A stretch of 64,000 nt of DNA from Chondrosia reniformis (lineage: Eukaryota; Porifera; Demospongiae; Chondrillida; Chondrillidae): assembly GCA_947172415.1 (NCBI GenBank), contig OX359201.1, positions 5,568,501 through 5,632,500 on the forward strand, written 5' to 3'. Under the pieces are notes generated by a model. The model had not been told where the DNA came from. It searched no databases and saw only the letters and a list, made by a program, of their open reading frames with translations. Below, in pieces: positions 53,257 to 64,000 of this stretch (the first letter of the stretch is position 1; every line of letters begins with the position of its first letter). The position numbers were made by a program, and so were the translations under genes.

Positions 53257-56200
53257 ATGTTGAAAATCTTTCAAGCGAATTCTGGTTCCTTCATCCAGGT
53301 CAATGAAGACATTTTGCCCTCCCAAAAGTACGTTAACTTTCCAGTACCTACTGTATAAGTTACAGTATATGATAACTTAACTGTGTTCACGATACTTTAT
53401 TTGAGTTACTCTTACTCGGGCTTACCTAACTTTGTAAATTTAGTTAATTTACCATATCCGTTTGTCGCTATTCGGCTGCTGTTGTTTAGAATGCGACACC
53501 GCTACCTAGAAACATCTGTCTTGTGGTAGACTTGACAGGATTATGTCCTAAGCGTGTGAGTATATCAGTGACTCACCGAATTCTGAGAGTATTTTACGGT
53601 CGAGGGTATTTGTATAAACTTTACTCAATCTTTGCACATAAATTTGGTACTTTTGTTAATGTAACAACATAGTGCTAAGTGTATAGTAAAAACGGCTATT
53701 AAAGGCACATGGAAATCGTGCTCAGGTTTTGAAGAAAGAGACGAGAGTAAATGTTTCAAATGATGTCATCTTGATTTGTCGGCCATTTTAAATTATTGGT
53801 ATTACCATATAGGGTGTCAGAACTGTGGGAGGAGGTGAGTGTCAGTTTGGGGGTGGGGTCTCAGGATGTAATTCTAATGACTCTGGAGGGACAGCTGATG
53901 GACAAGTCGCAAATCATTGCTTCCTACACTTCTGGGACAGTAAGTCACATGACACTAAGTCACATGACAAGTCACATGACTGGGAAGCCTGTAAGACCTT
54001 CCAAACAATAAATAGCCAGTCCTATTTCATCAACCTTTTGAAATTATAGAATATATAGAATTATAGGCTTTTGCCTGTACTTCGTATATTATAAACAACT
54101 ACTATTGCAGTACAGTAAATGTCAAAGAGATTATTGAAGTAATGATATAAAACAAAAATCACAAAAACAATCAGCTATAAATTTAAAAGCAATAATTAGG
54201 TAGGTAGGTAGTCCACCTTTAACAGATTTAGGTATTATCTTCCTAGTGTATATACATATTATAAATATATACATAGTTACTATTGGATTGTTGAGCTTTT
54301 GTATTAGAAGTTACAATGTCATACTGAGTTAGATACGTAGGTATACAGGCAGTTAATCATACTGAGTTAGATACGTAGGTATACAGGCAGTTAATCATAC
54401 TGAGTTAGATACGAAGGTATACAGGCAGTTAATCATACTGAGTTAGATACGTAGGTATACAGGCAGTTAATCATACTGAGTTAGATACGAAGGTATACAG
54501 GCAGTTAATCATACTGAGTTAGATACGTAGGTATACAGGCAGTTAATCATACTGAGTTAGATACGTAGGTATACAGGCAGTTAATCATACTGAGTTAGAT
54601 GCGAAGGTATACAGGCAGTTAATCATACTGAGTTAGATACGAAGGTATACAGGCAGTTAATCATACTGAGTTAGATACGAAGGTATACAGGCAGTTAATC
54701 ATACTGAATTAGATACGAAGGTATACAGGCAGTTAATCATACTGAGTTAGATACGTAGGTATACAGGCAGTTAATCATACTGAGTTAGATACGTAGGTAT
54801 ACAGGCAGTTAATCATACTGAATTAGATACGAAGGTATACAGGCAGTTAATCATACTGAGTTAGATATGTAGGTATACAGGCAGTTAATCATACTGAGTT
54901 AGATACGAAGGTATACAGGCAGTTAATCATACTGAGTTAGATACGAAGGTATACAGGCAGTTAATCATACTGAGTTAGATAAGGTATACAGGCAGTTAAT
55001 CATACTGAGTTAGATACGAAGGTATACAGGCAGTTAATCATACTGAATTAGATACGAAGGTATACAGGCAGTTAATCATACTGAGTTAGATACGAAGGTA
55101 TACAGGCAGTTAATTAATCAGTGACAGATCTAGACTAAACTAATATGGCTGTGACTATCAATATTGATGTTAATGGGATTTATGTAAGGAAATAATGATA
55201 TGTGATATGGATTCCTTTGTACATTGTTGTACTGATATATGTATACTGAAAAATTGATTTTGGTGATAAATTATCAATTTGGTTTTAATTACTTGGACAT
55301 CCATATCAAAACAGTTGAGTTGCTGAAGTCAAAGTTATCAATAGCTTACATGAGAGCCAAGGATTCACAGAAGATCAAGATAGAGAAAAGACAAAGACTC
55401 CCAGGATCACTGATGAAGGGTGGAATTCCCAGAAACGGCTGTCTGACCCAGTGGAGAAGAAGATGAAAGAAGGGAAAAGAAGGAAGAAAAGACTCCTGTA
55501 TCCTCATCCAAAAGCTCTCTTCAGGTTTAGTTCCCCTATAGGCTCTTTACAGAATAGGCATATAGCATGTAGGAAAATGGTATCTTAGATTTTTCATGAA
55601 CATAACAAAATTATATTTATACGTATGTATGTGTGTATGTAGTGGCCATTTTCTCCTCTTTCATCTCTTTCTATAAAACCATCTGCATTTGTGTGTGCTA
55701 TTTATGTCACACCCCTTCCCCTTCCCCGCCCCTTTGCAGGAATCTAAACCCATTCTTGTATTTGTCCGTCCATGGTTACACTCAACATCACCTCCTCGTT
55801 TAAAGGCAGGCAACTTTCAAGGTACGTACATACGTACGTATAATATAATCTCATCCACATATCATAACGTGCACACTTTCACTGCCCATCAATGTACACA
55901 CAGCTAAACCTGTGTGAACCAGTTCTGTGAGTTGCACCCTTCTCTTCATCAACAGATATCCTCCGACACAAAAGCATAGATGAAGTGTGTAAAAAGCCTC
56001 ACGCATTATTGCAGGTTATTCAGGTGCGTTTGAAGCCAGTAAATCTACATATATGTCTCCCATGTAGGAATTATTAACAGTCCGTATTAATCTGTCTTTA
56101 AGTGCCATTGCAGTGATTTTATCATTTGATTACTTTTATGAAGGAATTTGAGCGACAGGGTGAGAGTGTGACTGACTATTATGACACACTACTAAAGGGA

Positions 56201-59200
56201 CAAGATTTACAGGTCAGAGCTTGGAAAGCTGTACAGAAAAACTGCAATAGCACTTTGGAGTAAGTTCTTTTAACTCACTAGGAATATTTTATACCATTTT
56301 AAAAGGACTTATTATTACTAAGGAATTACGTATGTACACAACTCATTTTAAGTATTCATTCTTTGATTTGACTTTTAAGGGTGTGTTAATCAAATTTTTT
56401 GCTTCAATTTTTGTTTTATACATAATATTAGGACTTTTAGGAATCAAATGAACTGCCTAAAAGTGGAATTTTCTGAGTTCCAAAAGAACGTGGACACCTG
56501 GAGACAGCATTTGAGGGATTTTCCACAGTCCTTGAAGCTTTTAAAGGAAGTGCTCGTTCCCTCTTCACTGTCAGCTGGGACAAACGGCAGCACTGACCTT
56601 ACCTTGTATGAGTGGATCAGCAGACAAGACCCAAACAGCAACTTGCAAGAGTTTGCAGGTGATTGCGAGAAGACACTCGATAGTGTAAGTCTGAAGTGAG
56701 AAATAAATTTATTAATGTACATACATACGTTAGTATATAGGTCTAATTTAATTAGCAATCAATAAATTCACTTTATCTCTATTAGTCACATTTTTCATTA
56801 GTAAGACTGTCACATTCACATGCATAATCCAAGACTTTTTTTCCCTAAAGATATGGTTTGCATCAATACATATAAGGCTAGGGAGAAATAGACTGTTTTC
56901 ACACCTTTTCTACTGGGCCAGACAGCTGTTTCTGGGAATTCCCCTAATCCTTACCCTAACCCTTCATTCTGTACAACTTAAAGATTAATTTAATTGTGTC
57001 TTTACTCACTCCAGCTTTTCACAAGCAGCCATGTGGAGGAACTTTTGGCCAAATCAAAGGAGATTGTTGGTATGATTTTCTATCTCTCTCAAATGTGTCT
57101 GTTTTCTAGATAAATGGGAAATGTCTAATTTCACTTGTACAGAGGCTGTTGACAGTGACCCCGACAGTATACCAGGCTGGTCTCAACGTTACCAAGAGCT
57201 GCAACGGTTTGGTGCAGAACAACAAGAGTTGCTGACGACTCAGTTATCTTTAGCCAAGGTACGTTGAACTGTCCTACTGTCTTCATCACCTGCAATAATT
57301 CCTGAGCATAAATATTGTTATTGCATTTTTAGACACTTAAAGTATTAAATGATCTCCCATCCAAAAGACCTATAGTTAAACTAGGGTATATATGTACATA
57401 GTAAGGTAGATACATATGTATAATGTATGCGTTCCATTTTCCTGCACGTAAAGAGCTAACTGATTAGGACAGTTCACTGCTATTGATACACTATGATACT
57501 ATCTTGAGCAATTAAATGAGCCACCTTGAGACCCAGGTCATTCCCACCCTAGTCACACCCCCAGTCACACCCCCAGTCACACCCCCAGTCACACCCCCAG
57601 TCACACCCCCAGTCACACCCCCAGTCACACCCCCAGTCACACCCCCAGTCATACCCCCAGTCACACCCCCAGTCACACCCCCAGTCACACCCTTACAATA
57701 TGTAGACCAGCTTTACCATAGATACACACTGTTAGATTACCAAACACTTTGACTACTATTTGACCTTCTTGCTATCAGCCAACAAAGAAAAGATCCATTC
57801 TACATCACTGATAATTAGAGTTGTGAATAAGAACCTTTGTCTTGTTTGATGTGTTTTTACGTATAGCTTCACTTGACAGTTTTACTGCTCTTTGTTGAAG
57901 GAGGAGTTATGTCTGTCCATTGGTATTGATATTGTTTTACGTGCTTCATTTACAGACGGCAAAGGTGACAATGGAGAATGCTCTTAAGTCGGGAGAAAAA
58001 TCTCTGTTGATTCAACTGAAAGAGACACAGAAACAGACACTTGTTATGATGGTCCAGAATGACCAAATACTAAGGTACGTACCTATATAACATGACATGA
58101 CATGACATGACATGACATGCAATTGTACACCTACCTAATTGATTGGATTTCCTGCTGAATCATTTGACAGACAAAAGCTACAGGTGTGTTTAGACTCAAG
58201 GAGGAACCTGGTTATCAATGTTCATAAAAGATTACAGTGAGTTGTAACAGTAATTATTACAGTATATATATGTATGTACGTACGTATATACCTTAATTTG
58301 GATACGGTTTGCAGTGGAGTAATTACATGGAATGGCTATGGCAAGCCTCTGATGTATGTACGTACCTTTATATACATTAATATTAGGATACTGATTTAGA
58401 CAATTAGAAATATTGAGTCACAGGCTCATGATGGTCACATGACTGTCACATGATAAACAATCCCTTATTTTAGATGGATTACTGAAATTCAGGAAGGAAT
58501 GTCTGAGACTAGCAAGAAAGGCTTATTTGCAAGGGAACAGCTAAAGCTAATCAAAAAGAAGTTAGTTTGACCATGTATCTCTGTCCTTAACTGTTCTCTT
58601 TGTCTTTGACTAGTTCTCTGCTAACTGACCTGACTAGTTTTTGTCTATTGAATCTTTTGTATATTAAATAACATATAACAAGGTAGTCTGGCTTGCTAAT
58701 ATCCCCTACTTCCTGCCAGCCACCGATAATTGTGTGGGGGCGAGAAAGTAGGGTCTAGCAGAAATGTAAATATCACACCTCGCCTCGACCAATCAGTTTA
58801 CAGCTACTGATTTCACACCAGTAAACGGGCGCCTACATGGGAGGCCAGTAGTACGAGATACCTGCGGCTGTCCATGTACTCGAGTATATTCTTGCTCTTT
58901 CTGTACTTTTGAGGGCTTCCTTTAGGCACAAATCACAAGACACTTCAGCTGAAACCATCGTCAGACCGCCGTAATTTGTATGTACGCTGCGGGGTGCTTA
59001 TCCTTGAGGTGTGGCATTTACATTTTCTGCTAGACCCTACTTTCTCGCACCCTTGCAATTATTGGCAGCAGGCAAGAAGTAGGGGATAGCAAGCCAGACC
59101 AATACAAGGAGATTTTTGTATTATTAACTTAAAAATGCTTAATTTTCCTTTAGGATGAGCATTTTAGGTAAAATTTGTGAATCTCCTCAGATTTTAGTTG

Positions 59201-62200
59201 AGATAATGGGAGAAATAATCAGAAGAAAGGAATCAACAGAAGCTATCAGAAAAGTGAGTCAATACAGGTCTCTGACCCATATCACACCCTGTATCATCAA
59301 TCCATCCCATGGTCTGATCCCTTGATGTATTTTAGTTGACAACCTCTTTGGATGAAGCGTTACAGGAGTGGAAGACAACTGAGAAAGAAAGACGACGGCA
59401 TTTTCTTAATGATTGTGGTGACCACTTTCTAATCAAGTTATTTCCTGGGGCCAATGAAAAACCCTTTTCACCTCGAGTAAGTCCAAGCAGTGTAACATAT
59501 GGCGTAATTTTTTCCAGTTAATATTTGATTATCATCATAGCCTTTGCACAGCTCATGCCTGAGGGTGTGCCTGAGGGTGTGACTGAGGGTGTGCCTGAGG
59601 GTGTGCCTGAGGGTGTGCCTGAGGGTGTGACTGAGGGTGTGCCCCTGCTCCTCCTGATAGGCTCTGTGCAATTAACTCCCTTTGTTCAGTGTAATATGTA
59701 GACGTGTATCAATCCCATCTGATAGATTGAAATGGCCCCTGACTGTAATTGTGTCATTTGTAATTAAATATCTCATTTTTGCTTTAACACGGGCCATGTG
59801 TACGTATGTCATTCGTGTGTTCTTTAATTTTAATTTCTCCCTTCGTGCATGCTGCTCCATGTTATCATCTGTATCTGCCCACTCCAGGTAATGGATGGTG
59901 GTAGGTTGGCCCTCAGTGTACCAGAACTGGACTCAACTGAAGCTAAGAGCATGGTTACCAAGTTACCCAAATCACTGGCAGACTCTTTCTGGTAAGTATA
60001 TACGTCTACCTAGCCACACAGGCCTATTTAAAGATATATACGTCTACCTAGCCACACAGGCCTATTTAAAGATATATACGTATATGTATGTATGTATGTA
60101 CATAAGTGGGATAATTAGCATATACTTTCCCTTGAAATGAACCGCTGAGTACGTACATGACACATTTGTGTGGATTGTGTATATGTATTATATGGTTTTA
60201 TCTGTACTTTGTGAATTTAGTAGGATTTCAGTCCCCCAGCCAAGATAAATGTTTAGTCCCTTGGCTGGCTTGATAATGACTATTCATATTGCTTGTAAAT
60301 TCTTAGCAAACTTTACAATCAGATCACTTTATAGCTGCTTGACCAATAAAAATCCTCTAGCTTTGACAGACTTACTAGTACAATAATGTCTGTAAATGAC
60401 TTACCATGAAGCACTATACTTACAGTACTAGTAAGTCTGTCAAAGCTAGACGATTTTTATTGGTCAAGCAGCTATAAAGTGATCTGATTGTAAAGTTTGC
60501 TAAGAATTTACGAGCAATATGAATAGTCATTATCAAGCATTTATAAGGTACATGCAGTACTTTCCTATTAAATGTTATGGATATCTTTATTTCAATTCCT
60601 TTTAGGAATCGAACCCAGTTATTGCTGCCAGACCTGTTTAAAACTGGTTCTAGTGTCTCTCAATGCTCAGACCTCTCCGAGGAGCTCCCAGTGAACCCAG
60701 GTTTGGAGGGAAGTCTTTTTACTAGTGCTTCCGAAGACAATTTGTTGAATTTGAAATCAAAATCTGATGCAGTAGCCTTTGGGCAAGAGTTAGCAAGGGG
60801 AGAAATACAGAAGTTAGAAAAGGAGGTATCGCTGCTAATGTCTAAAGTCATAAAACTGGAATCTGAAAACGACTCCCTTAGGCATTTGAAAGAAGAAAGG
60901 AGCTTGCAACAGAAAGAGATAGAATCTTTGAAGCAATCTACTTTAGAGTCGTGCAATGCTATTGTACAGCTCACAAGAGAGCTGGAGCTAGTGAACACTG
61001 CAAGAACTTGCTTAAAGGACCAGGCGACTGATCTGGAGGCGACGCTGTCCACTTTGAAGAGAGAGAAAGCATTAGCAATGGAGCAGGGAGATGAAGCAAC
61101 AAGGCAGAAATGTGATGCAATAGAGCAGAAAGATGTTTCAATAGGACAACGAGATGAAGCAATAAAGGAGAGAGATGAAGCAATAAAGCAGCGAGATGAG
61201 GCAATAAAGCAGCGAAATGACTTTCAGCTAGAAAAGGATGAAGAGATGCAAAGATCATTTGGAATGAGCCAAAAGGTGATAGACGACTATAAAGTTCACC
61301 TCGAGAAATTGAATTTAGAAAGAGCTAGTCTAGCTGAAGAAATAGCCTATCTTAAAGACTGCAGCAAAGAAGAACAAATGCGACTCTTGAAACAAAAACA
61401 GACCCTGGAGGAGAAGGTTGGAGGACTAGAGGTACAGTTGAAGGATGTTTCCAGCACCCATGAAAAGCTACTAGCTGAACACCTAGTTCTGAAAAAGGAA
61501 AATAGCACCTTAGAGATGGATCTCCAAAAATCTAAGAGTGAAATTGCTGAGAAGACAGAAAAGCTTTCTGCTGCTGTAAGACAGTTGGATGCAACTTCTG
61601 AAAAAGAGTTATTGCTCACAGAACAGTTGAATAAGCTAGCCATGCAACTGAAAACTGTCAAAACTGCTCTAGTTCACACACCCAGTCTGGATAGTGGTTT
61701 CCAGGAATTCCAGCACCCGGTAGAATACATGGACCATCTCCTCACGGAGGCAAGTGTGCTAAGTGAGGGCATCGCAAGCATTAACAACACGCTCATCCAA
61801 ACTGAGAACAGTAACATTGACCTTCGAGACAAGCTGCAGCGACTTGAAGATGGAAGTAGGCAAACTAGACAAGACTATGAAGAAATTCGATTACAGCTAG
61901 AACGCACATCGCAGACCCTTCAGAGAAGAATTGAAGCTCTTGAGGAGGAAAAGAAAGCAATTCTGGCTGAGTCTTTGCAAAAGCAGGAAGCACTAAAGCA
62001 GTCTTCGCATGAGATTACTAAACATGAGGCTTACCAGAAGAAGAGTGAAGAAAGGCTGCAGAATCTGATGGCTGAATTTGATTCACTCAGAGCAGAACTG
62101 GAAGAGAGATCGTTAGAGAGACAACAATTACAAAAAGAATTACATATCAATAGTGAAAGGTGCAACTGTTTGGAGGAGAAACTCAAGCGTTCCCAACAGG

Positions 62201-63869
62201 AAAATCTAGACCTCTCTGAAAAGGTAGTAATAATAGTAGAAGAAAATAAAAACCTGAAAGAGAAGCTCCAGGAATGCAAGGAAAAGCAGAAGAAAATGTT
62301 AGCTCAAAAGAAAAGACTTGAAGACGACTTCAAAGAGTCAAAAAGCCAATATTCTGCTCTGAGTGATGTGAAAGTAGCACTGACTAGCCGAGTAAAGGAA
62401 CTAGAAAATGATGTTGACAGTTTAAAAAACCAACTAGAAGACAGCAAAAAGGATTCTAAATCTTGCTATCAAGAGTTGGAGCGGAGCAAGCAATACCATA
62501 AGGATCAAGTTAGAGAGATCACTGAATTGAAAGAGAAGTACTCGTTTCTGAGGAGAGAGCTTACACAAAAGGAGTTTGAATTGGACCAGGCTCTGAAGGA
62601 AAGAATGGAACTAGAGAGGGACAAAAAGGAACTCCAAAGAAGCATGGATAAGTCAACCACAGAAGACCAAGTTAAGGACACGAAGTATGTAATATATTTA
62701 CTAAGCATGCCCTGTAGAGCCAGAAGTAGTGGTGAAAGATGATTCCATAGATTTTGGTATTTGGCCAATTTTATTTCGACTGTTCATTTGCGTTAATGAC
62801 ATGCAGGGTTAGATATGCTTCTAAACGATTCAGTGGTTCATAAGTTGATAGTCAGCTATAGCAGTTAAAATCCCTGACAACCTTTTCAACTATATATTTG
62901 TTAAAACCCTTTAGCTTTGTCTTAATGCGTAGAAGTACAGTACATACGTACGTATTCACATATTGAACAGTAAAGTACATACATACATGAATACACTGTA
63001 TATGTATATATCCTCACCCAAAGCCCTATATACGTATAGGTTTTCCCTGAATAGTACATAAGTCTCTTCTAAATATTTTTCCTTGGTCTCATATTGATGT
63101 CAACCAAATCTATAGTATTAGATTATTTATAATATACCTCAAGATATATACAGTGTATAATACTTGTATTGTTTTAGGGGAACTGCAATGGCCCTGTCAG
63201 TGTATTCTGAGGTGGATGGTGATAGCGATCCTACAGACAGATCTTCCATTACGGTGAAGATGAATGAGTAAGTTTCGTATGTTCAGAGTACACATAAAAG
63301 GGACGTGCTCTGCCTGATTTCTTCTAACTGCAGCAAACTTATATTTTCGATCGTTTTTTCATTTTTGACTTGTTGAAGAGTAAAGATGTTGTTTCTAACC
63401 TCTGTATATATACTTAGCTGTAGGAACATTAACAATATGTATACGTATAGTCTGTCAACTCTGTAGAGGTCTAATATACTAGTAAATTATAATGACCTAA
63501 GCACTCCAGTGAAATCTCATAAGCAGTGGCCATCTTAATTGCCCATGAATATGATTATGGAAGAATCCTGCTTAATTAAGCTACCATCAAACATTTCTAT
63601 AGATGCTTTCTTCAATATTATGTATATCTACAAAGTACGTACATGTGATCTGTTTTGATTCATTTTTGCAATTTTCAGCTAAATATGTGATATCTTTGTA
63701 GTTTAATGCCAGGTGACACGGCTGTGTTTGTTGCATCCAAGAACCACATCACACAGAAAGACAATTACATTGCTCTTACATTTGACAAGAGGCTGTATTA
63801 TATAGAGGCTGAGTCAGTCAAGTCTTTCAAACTTAATCTTGCCTCAGAATCTGTAGCCTTTGGGAAAAG
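53257..63869 (+). CDS. RB1CC1: RB1CC1/FIP200 (Atg11/Atg17-like), 18 exons visible, 3' end outside window
   Basis: Scaffold of the ULK1 autophagy-initiation complex. Exons 53257-53327, 53813-53939, 55740-55821, 55956-56023, 56144-56259, 56432-56684, 57015-57069, 57143-57258, 57956-58074, 58171-58236, 58315-58353, 58474-58560, 59154-59253, 59336-59476, 59888-59991, 60606-62684, 63178-63267, 63702-63869; phases match, at least 1293 aa. Residues 1-94 form a ubiquitin-like domain (MLKIFQANSGSFIQVNEDIL, then VILMTLEGQLMDKSQ). An ATG17-like helical region follows (TLYEWISRQDPNSN). The 2.08-kb exon is continuous coiled coil (about residues 570-1200). The last exons start the C-terminal Claw domain: MPGDTAVFVASKNH, then KDNYIALTFDKRLYYIEAES, which binds FIR motifs of cargo receptors such as p62 in mammals. 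A donor GTTAGC at 63870 shows that more exons lie beyond the edge. Confidence 0.88.
54315..55112. repeat. 38-bp minisatellite, about 21 units
   Basis: About 800 bp of a 38-bp repeat (AATCATACTGAGTTAGATAC, then GTAGGTATACAGGCAGTT), mostly differing only at one site (GTAGG or GAAGG). In RB1CC1 intron 2. Confidence 0.95.
55350..55595 (+). repeat. SINE-like dispersed repeat, reference copy
   Basis: Best full-length copy of a family with about 17 copies or fragments in this window, both orientations. Order of blocks: GCCAAGGATTCACAGAAGAT head; CTCCCAGGATCACTGATGAA; GGGTGGAATTCCCAGAAACG; TGACCCAGTGG (other copies TGGCCCAGTGG, identical to the pol III box-A pattern TGGCNNAGTGG); an AG-rich spacer; ATCCTCATCCAAAAGCTCTC; GGTTTAGTTCC (box-B-like); CCTATAGGC tail. 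About 240 bp, no ORF, no terminal inverted repeat seen. A tRNA-derived SINE is the likeliest class, but box spacing is longer than in tRNA and no A-tail is evident. Confidence 0.7.
56905..56960 (-). repeat. SINE-like dispersed repeat, short fragment
   Basis: Only the TTCTACTGGGCCAGACAGCT and GTTTCTGGGAATTCC blocks remain, in RB1CC1 intron 6, shortly upstream of exon 7. Confidence 0.6.
57540..57692. repeat. 12-bp minisatellite (CAGTCACACCCC)
   Basis: About 12 units of CAGTCACACCCC in RB1CC1 intron 8. Because the period is a multiple of three it creates a spurious Pro/Thr/Val-rich frame. Confidence 0.93.
58686..59099. mobile_element. TIR element (MITE), about 414 bp
   Basis: Long terminal inverted repeats of about 95-100 bp (58686-58780 and 59000-59099) share GTCTGGCTTGCT, CCCCTACTTC and CGAGAAAGTAGGGTCTAGCA. 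The interior is moderately GC-rich and non-coding. Inserted in RB1CC1 intron 12. Confidence 0.88.
59556..59648. repeat. 12-bp minisatellite (TGAGGGTGTGCC)
   Basis: About eight units of TGAGGGTGTGCC/TGAGGGTGTGAC in RB1CC1 intron 14. Confidence 0.92.
60268..60538. mobile_element. Foldback element with 114-bp arms
   Basis: Left arm 60268-60381 and right arm 60425-60538 are reverse complements with only two mismatches. The spacer is 43 bp. Non-coding. It ends 67 bp before the acceptor of the large RB1CC1 coiled-coil exon. Architecture (arm length, 43-bp spacer) matches the 43258-43510 foldback although the sequences differ. Confidence 0.85.
61085..61225 (+). repeat. In-frame 21-bp coding repeat in RB1CC1
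   Basis: Several 7-residue units (GQRDEAI, KERDEAI, KQRDEAI) form a local tandem repeat whose length equals one coiled-coil heptad. Confidence 0.8.
63000..63060 (+). repeat. SINE-like dispersed repeat, 3' scrap
   Basis: TATCCTCACCCAAAGCCCTA followed by TATAGGTTTTCCC resembles the family tail; heavily decayed. Confidence 0.4.
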
Positions 63870-64000
63870 GTTAGCTACAAGCAATTGTGTTTTAATTGAC
63901 CAATTAGTAGTTTCAATATATTGTGCATGAATGTAGGTATTATAGGCAATATATACGTACAAGAATCCTTTTAAATTGTATACATTTTGTGTAGTTCAAA

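Noticed and set aside
53486-53566. Possible extra RB1CC1 exon reading NATPLPRNICLVVDLTGL
   Set aside because: The frame needed does not fit the phase of exon 1, and joining 53327 to 53813 directly gives a sensible ubiquitin-like domain.
57516-57752. Frame encoding a (PPVT)n protein
   Set aside because: Produced by the 12-bp CAGTCACACCCC repeat inside an RB1CC1 intron.
58315-58353. The 39-bp RB1CC1 exon as spurious
   Set aside because: Kept instead: both splice sites are good and it is required to bridge the phases of its neighbours, though it is the least certain exon of the chain.

Overview
The window is nuclear DNA from an early-branching animal, most probably a sponge (inference). It is AT-rich and gene-dense. 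All protein genes but one are split by GT-AG introns, many only about 60-150 bp long. The gene set is animal: GM130, DHRS7B, TRAF proteins with MATH domains, a fibrinogen-related domain, NDOR1, UROD and RB1CC1/FIP200. I assembled exon chains by hand from splice sites, reading phase and remembered family sequences; nothing was aligned by computer.

Layout, left to right. WDR46 (375-7334, +) carries a nested antisense fibrinogen-domain exon and a pogo/Tigger remnant in its introns. GOLGA2/GM130 (7476-24549, -) is tail-to-tail with it and has one 7.26-kb intron full of old duplications. A small EF-hand-like gene (24567-26382, +) starts 17 bp from the GM130 start codon. DHRS7B (27649-30850, -) is head-to-head with a tandem cluster of three TRAF-like genes (31080-38164, +). 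The third TRAF copy is split by a 5'-truncated LINE, and its 3' end is almost identical to the first copy. RPL28 (38890-40114, -) follows. Next is a GC-rich, ORF-poor, hairpin-bearing stretch (about 41.1-41.76 kb) whose upstream region shares an E-box/CRE composite with the RPL28 promoter; I propose it as an undescribed structured RNA gene on the minus strand. A foldback with perfect 105-bp arms lies just past NDOR1 (43582-49136, -). NDOR1 is head-to-head with UROD (49256-52223, +). PLPP6 (52387-52971, -, intronless) is head-to-head with RB1CC1/FIP200 (53257 to beyond the right edge, +).

The gene order is almost entirely alternating head-to-head and tail-to-tail pairs with intergenic gaps of 17-300 bp, so most promoters look bidirectional. 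Functional links include Golgi tethering (GM130), autophagy initiation (RB1CC1), ribosome production (WDR46, RPL28), and iron-linked cofactor biochemistry in the divergent NDOR1-UROD pair (Fe-S assembly electron donor and a haem-pathway enzyme).

Repeats are abundant: a dispersed SINE-like family with about 17 copies or fragments, several TIR or foldback elements, and more than ten minisatellites, nearly all in introns.
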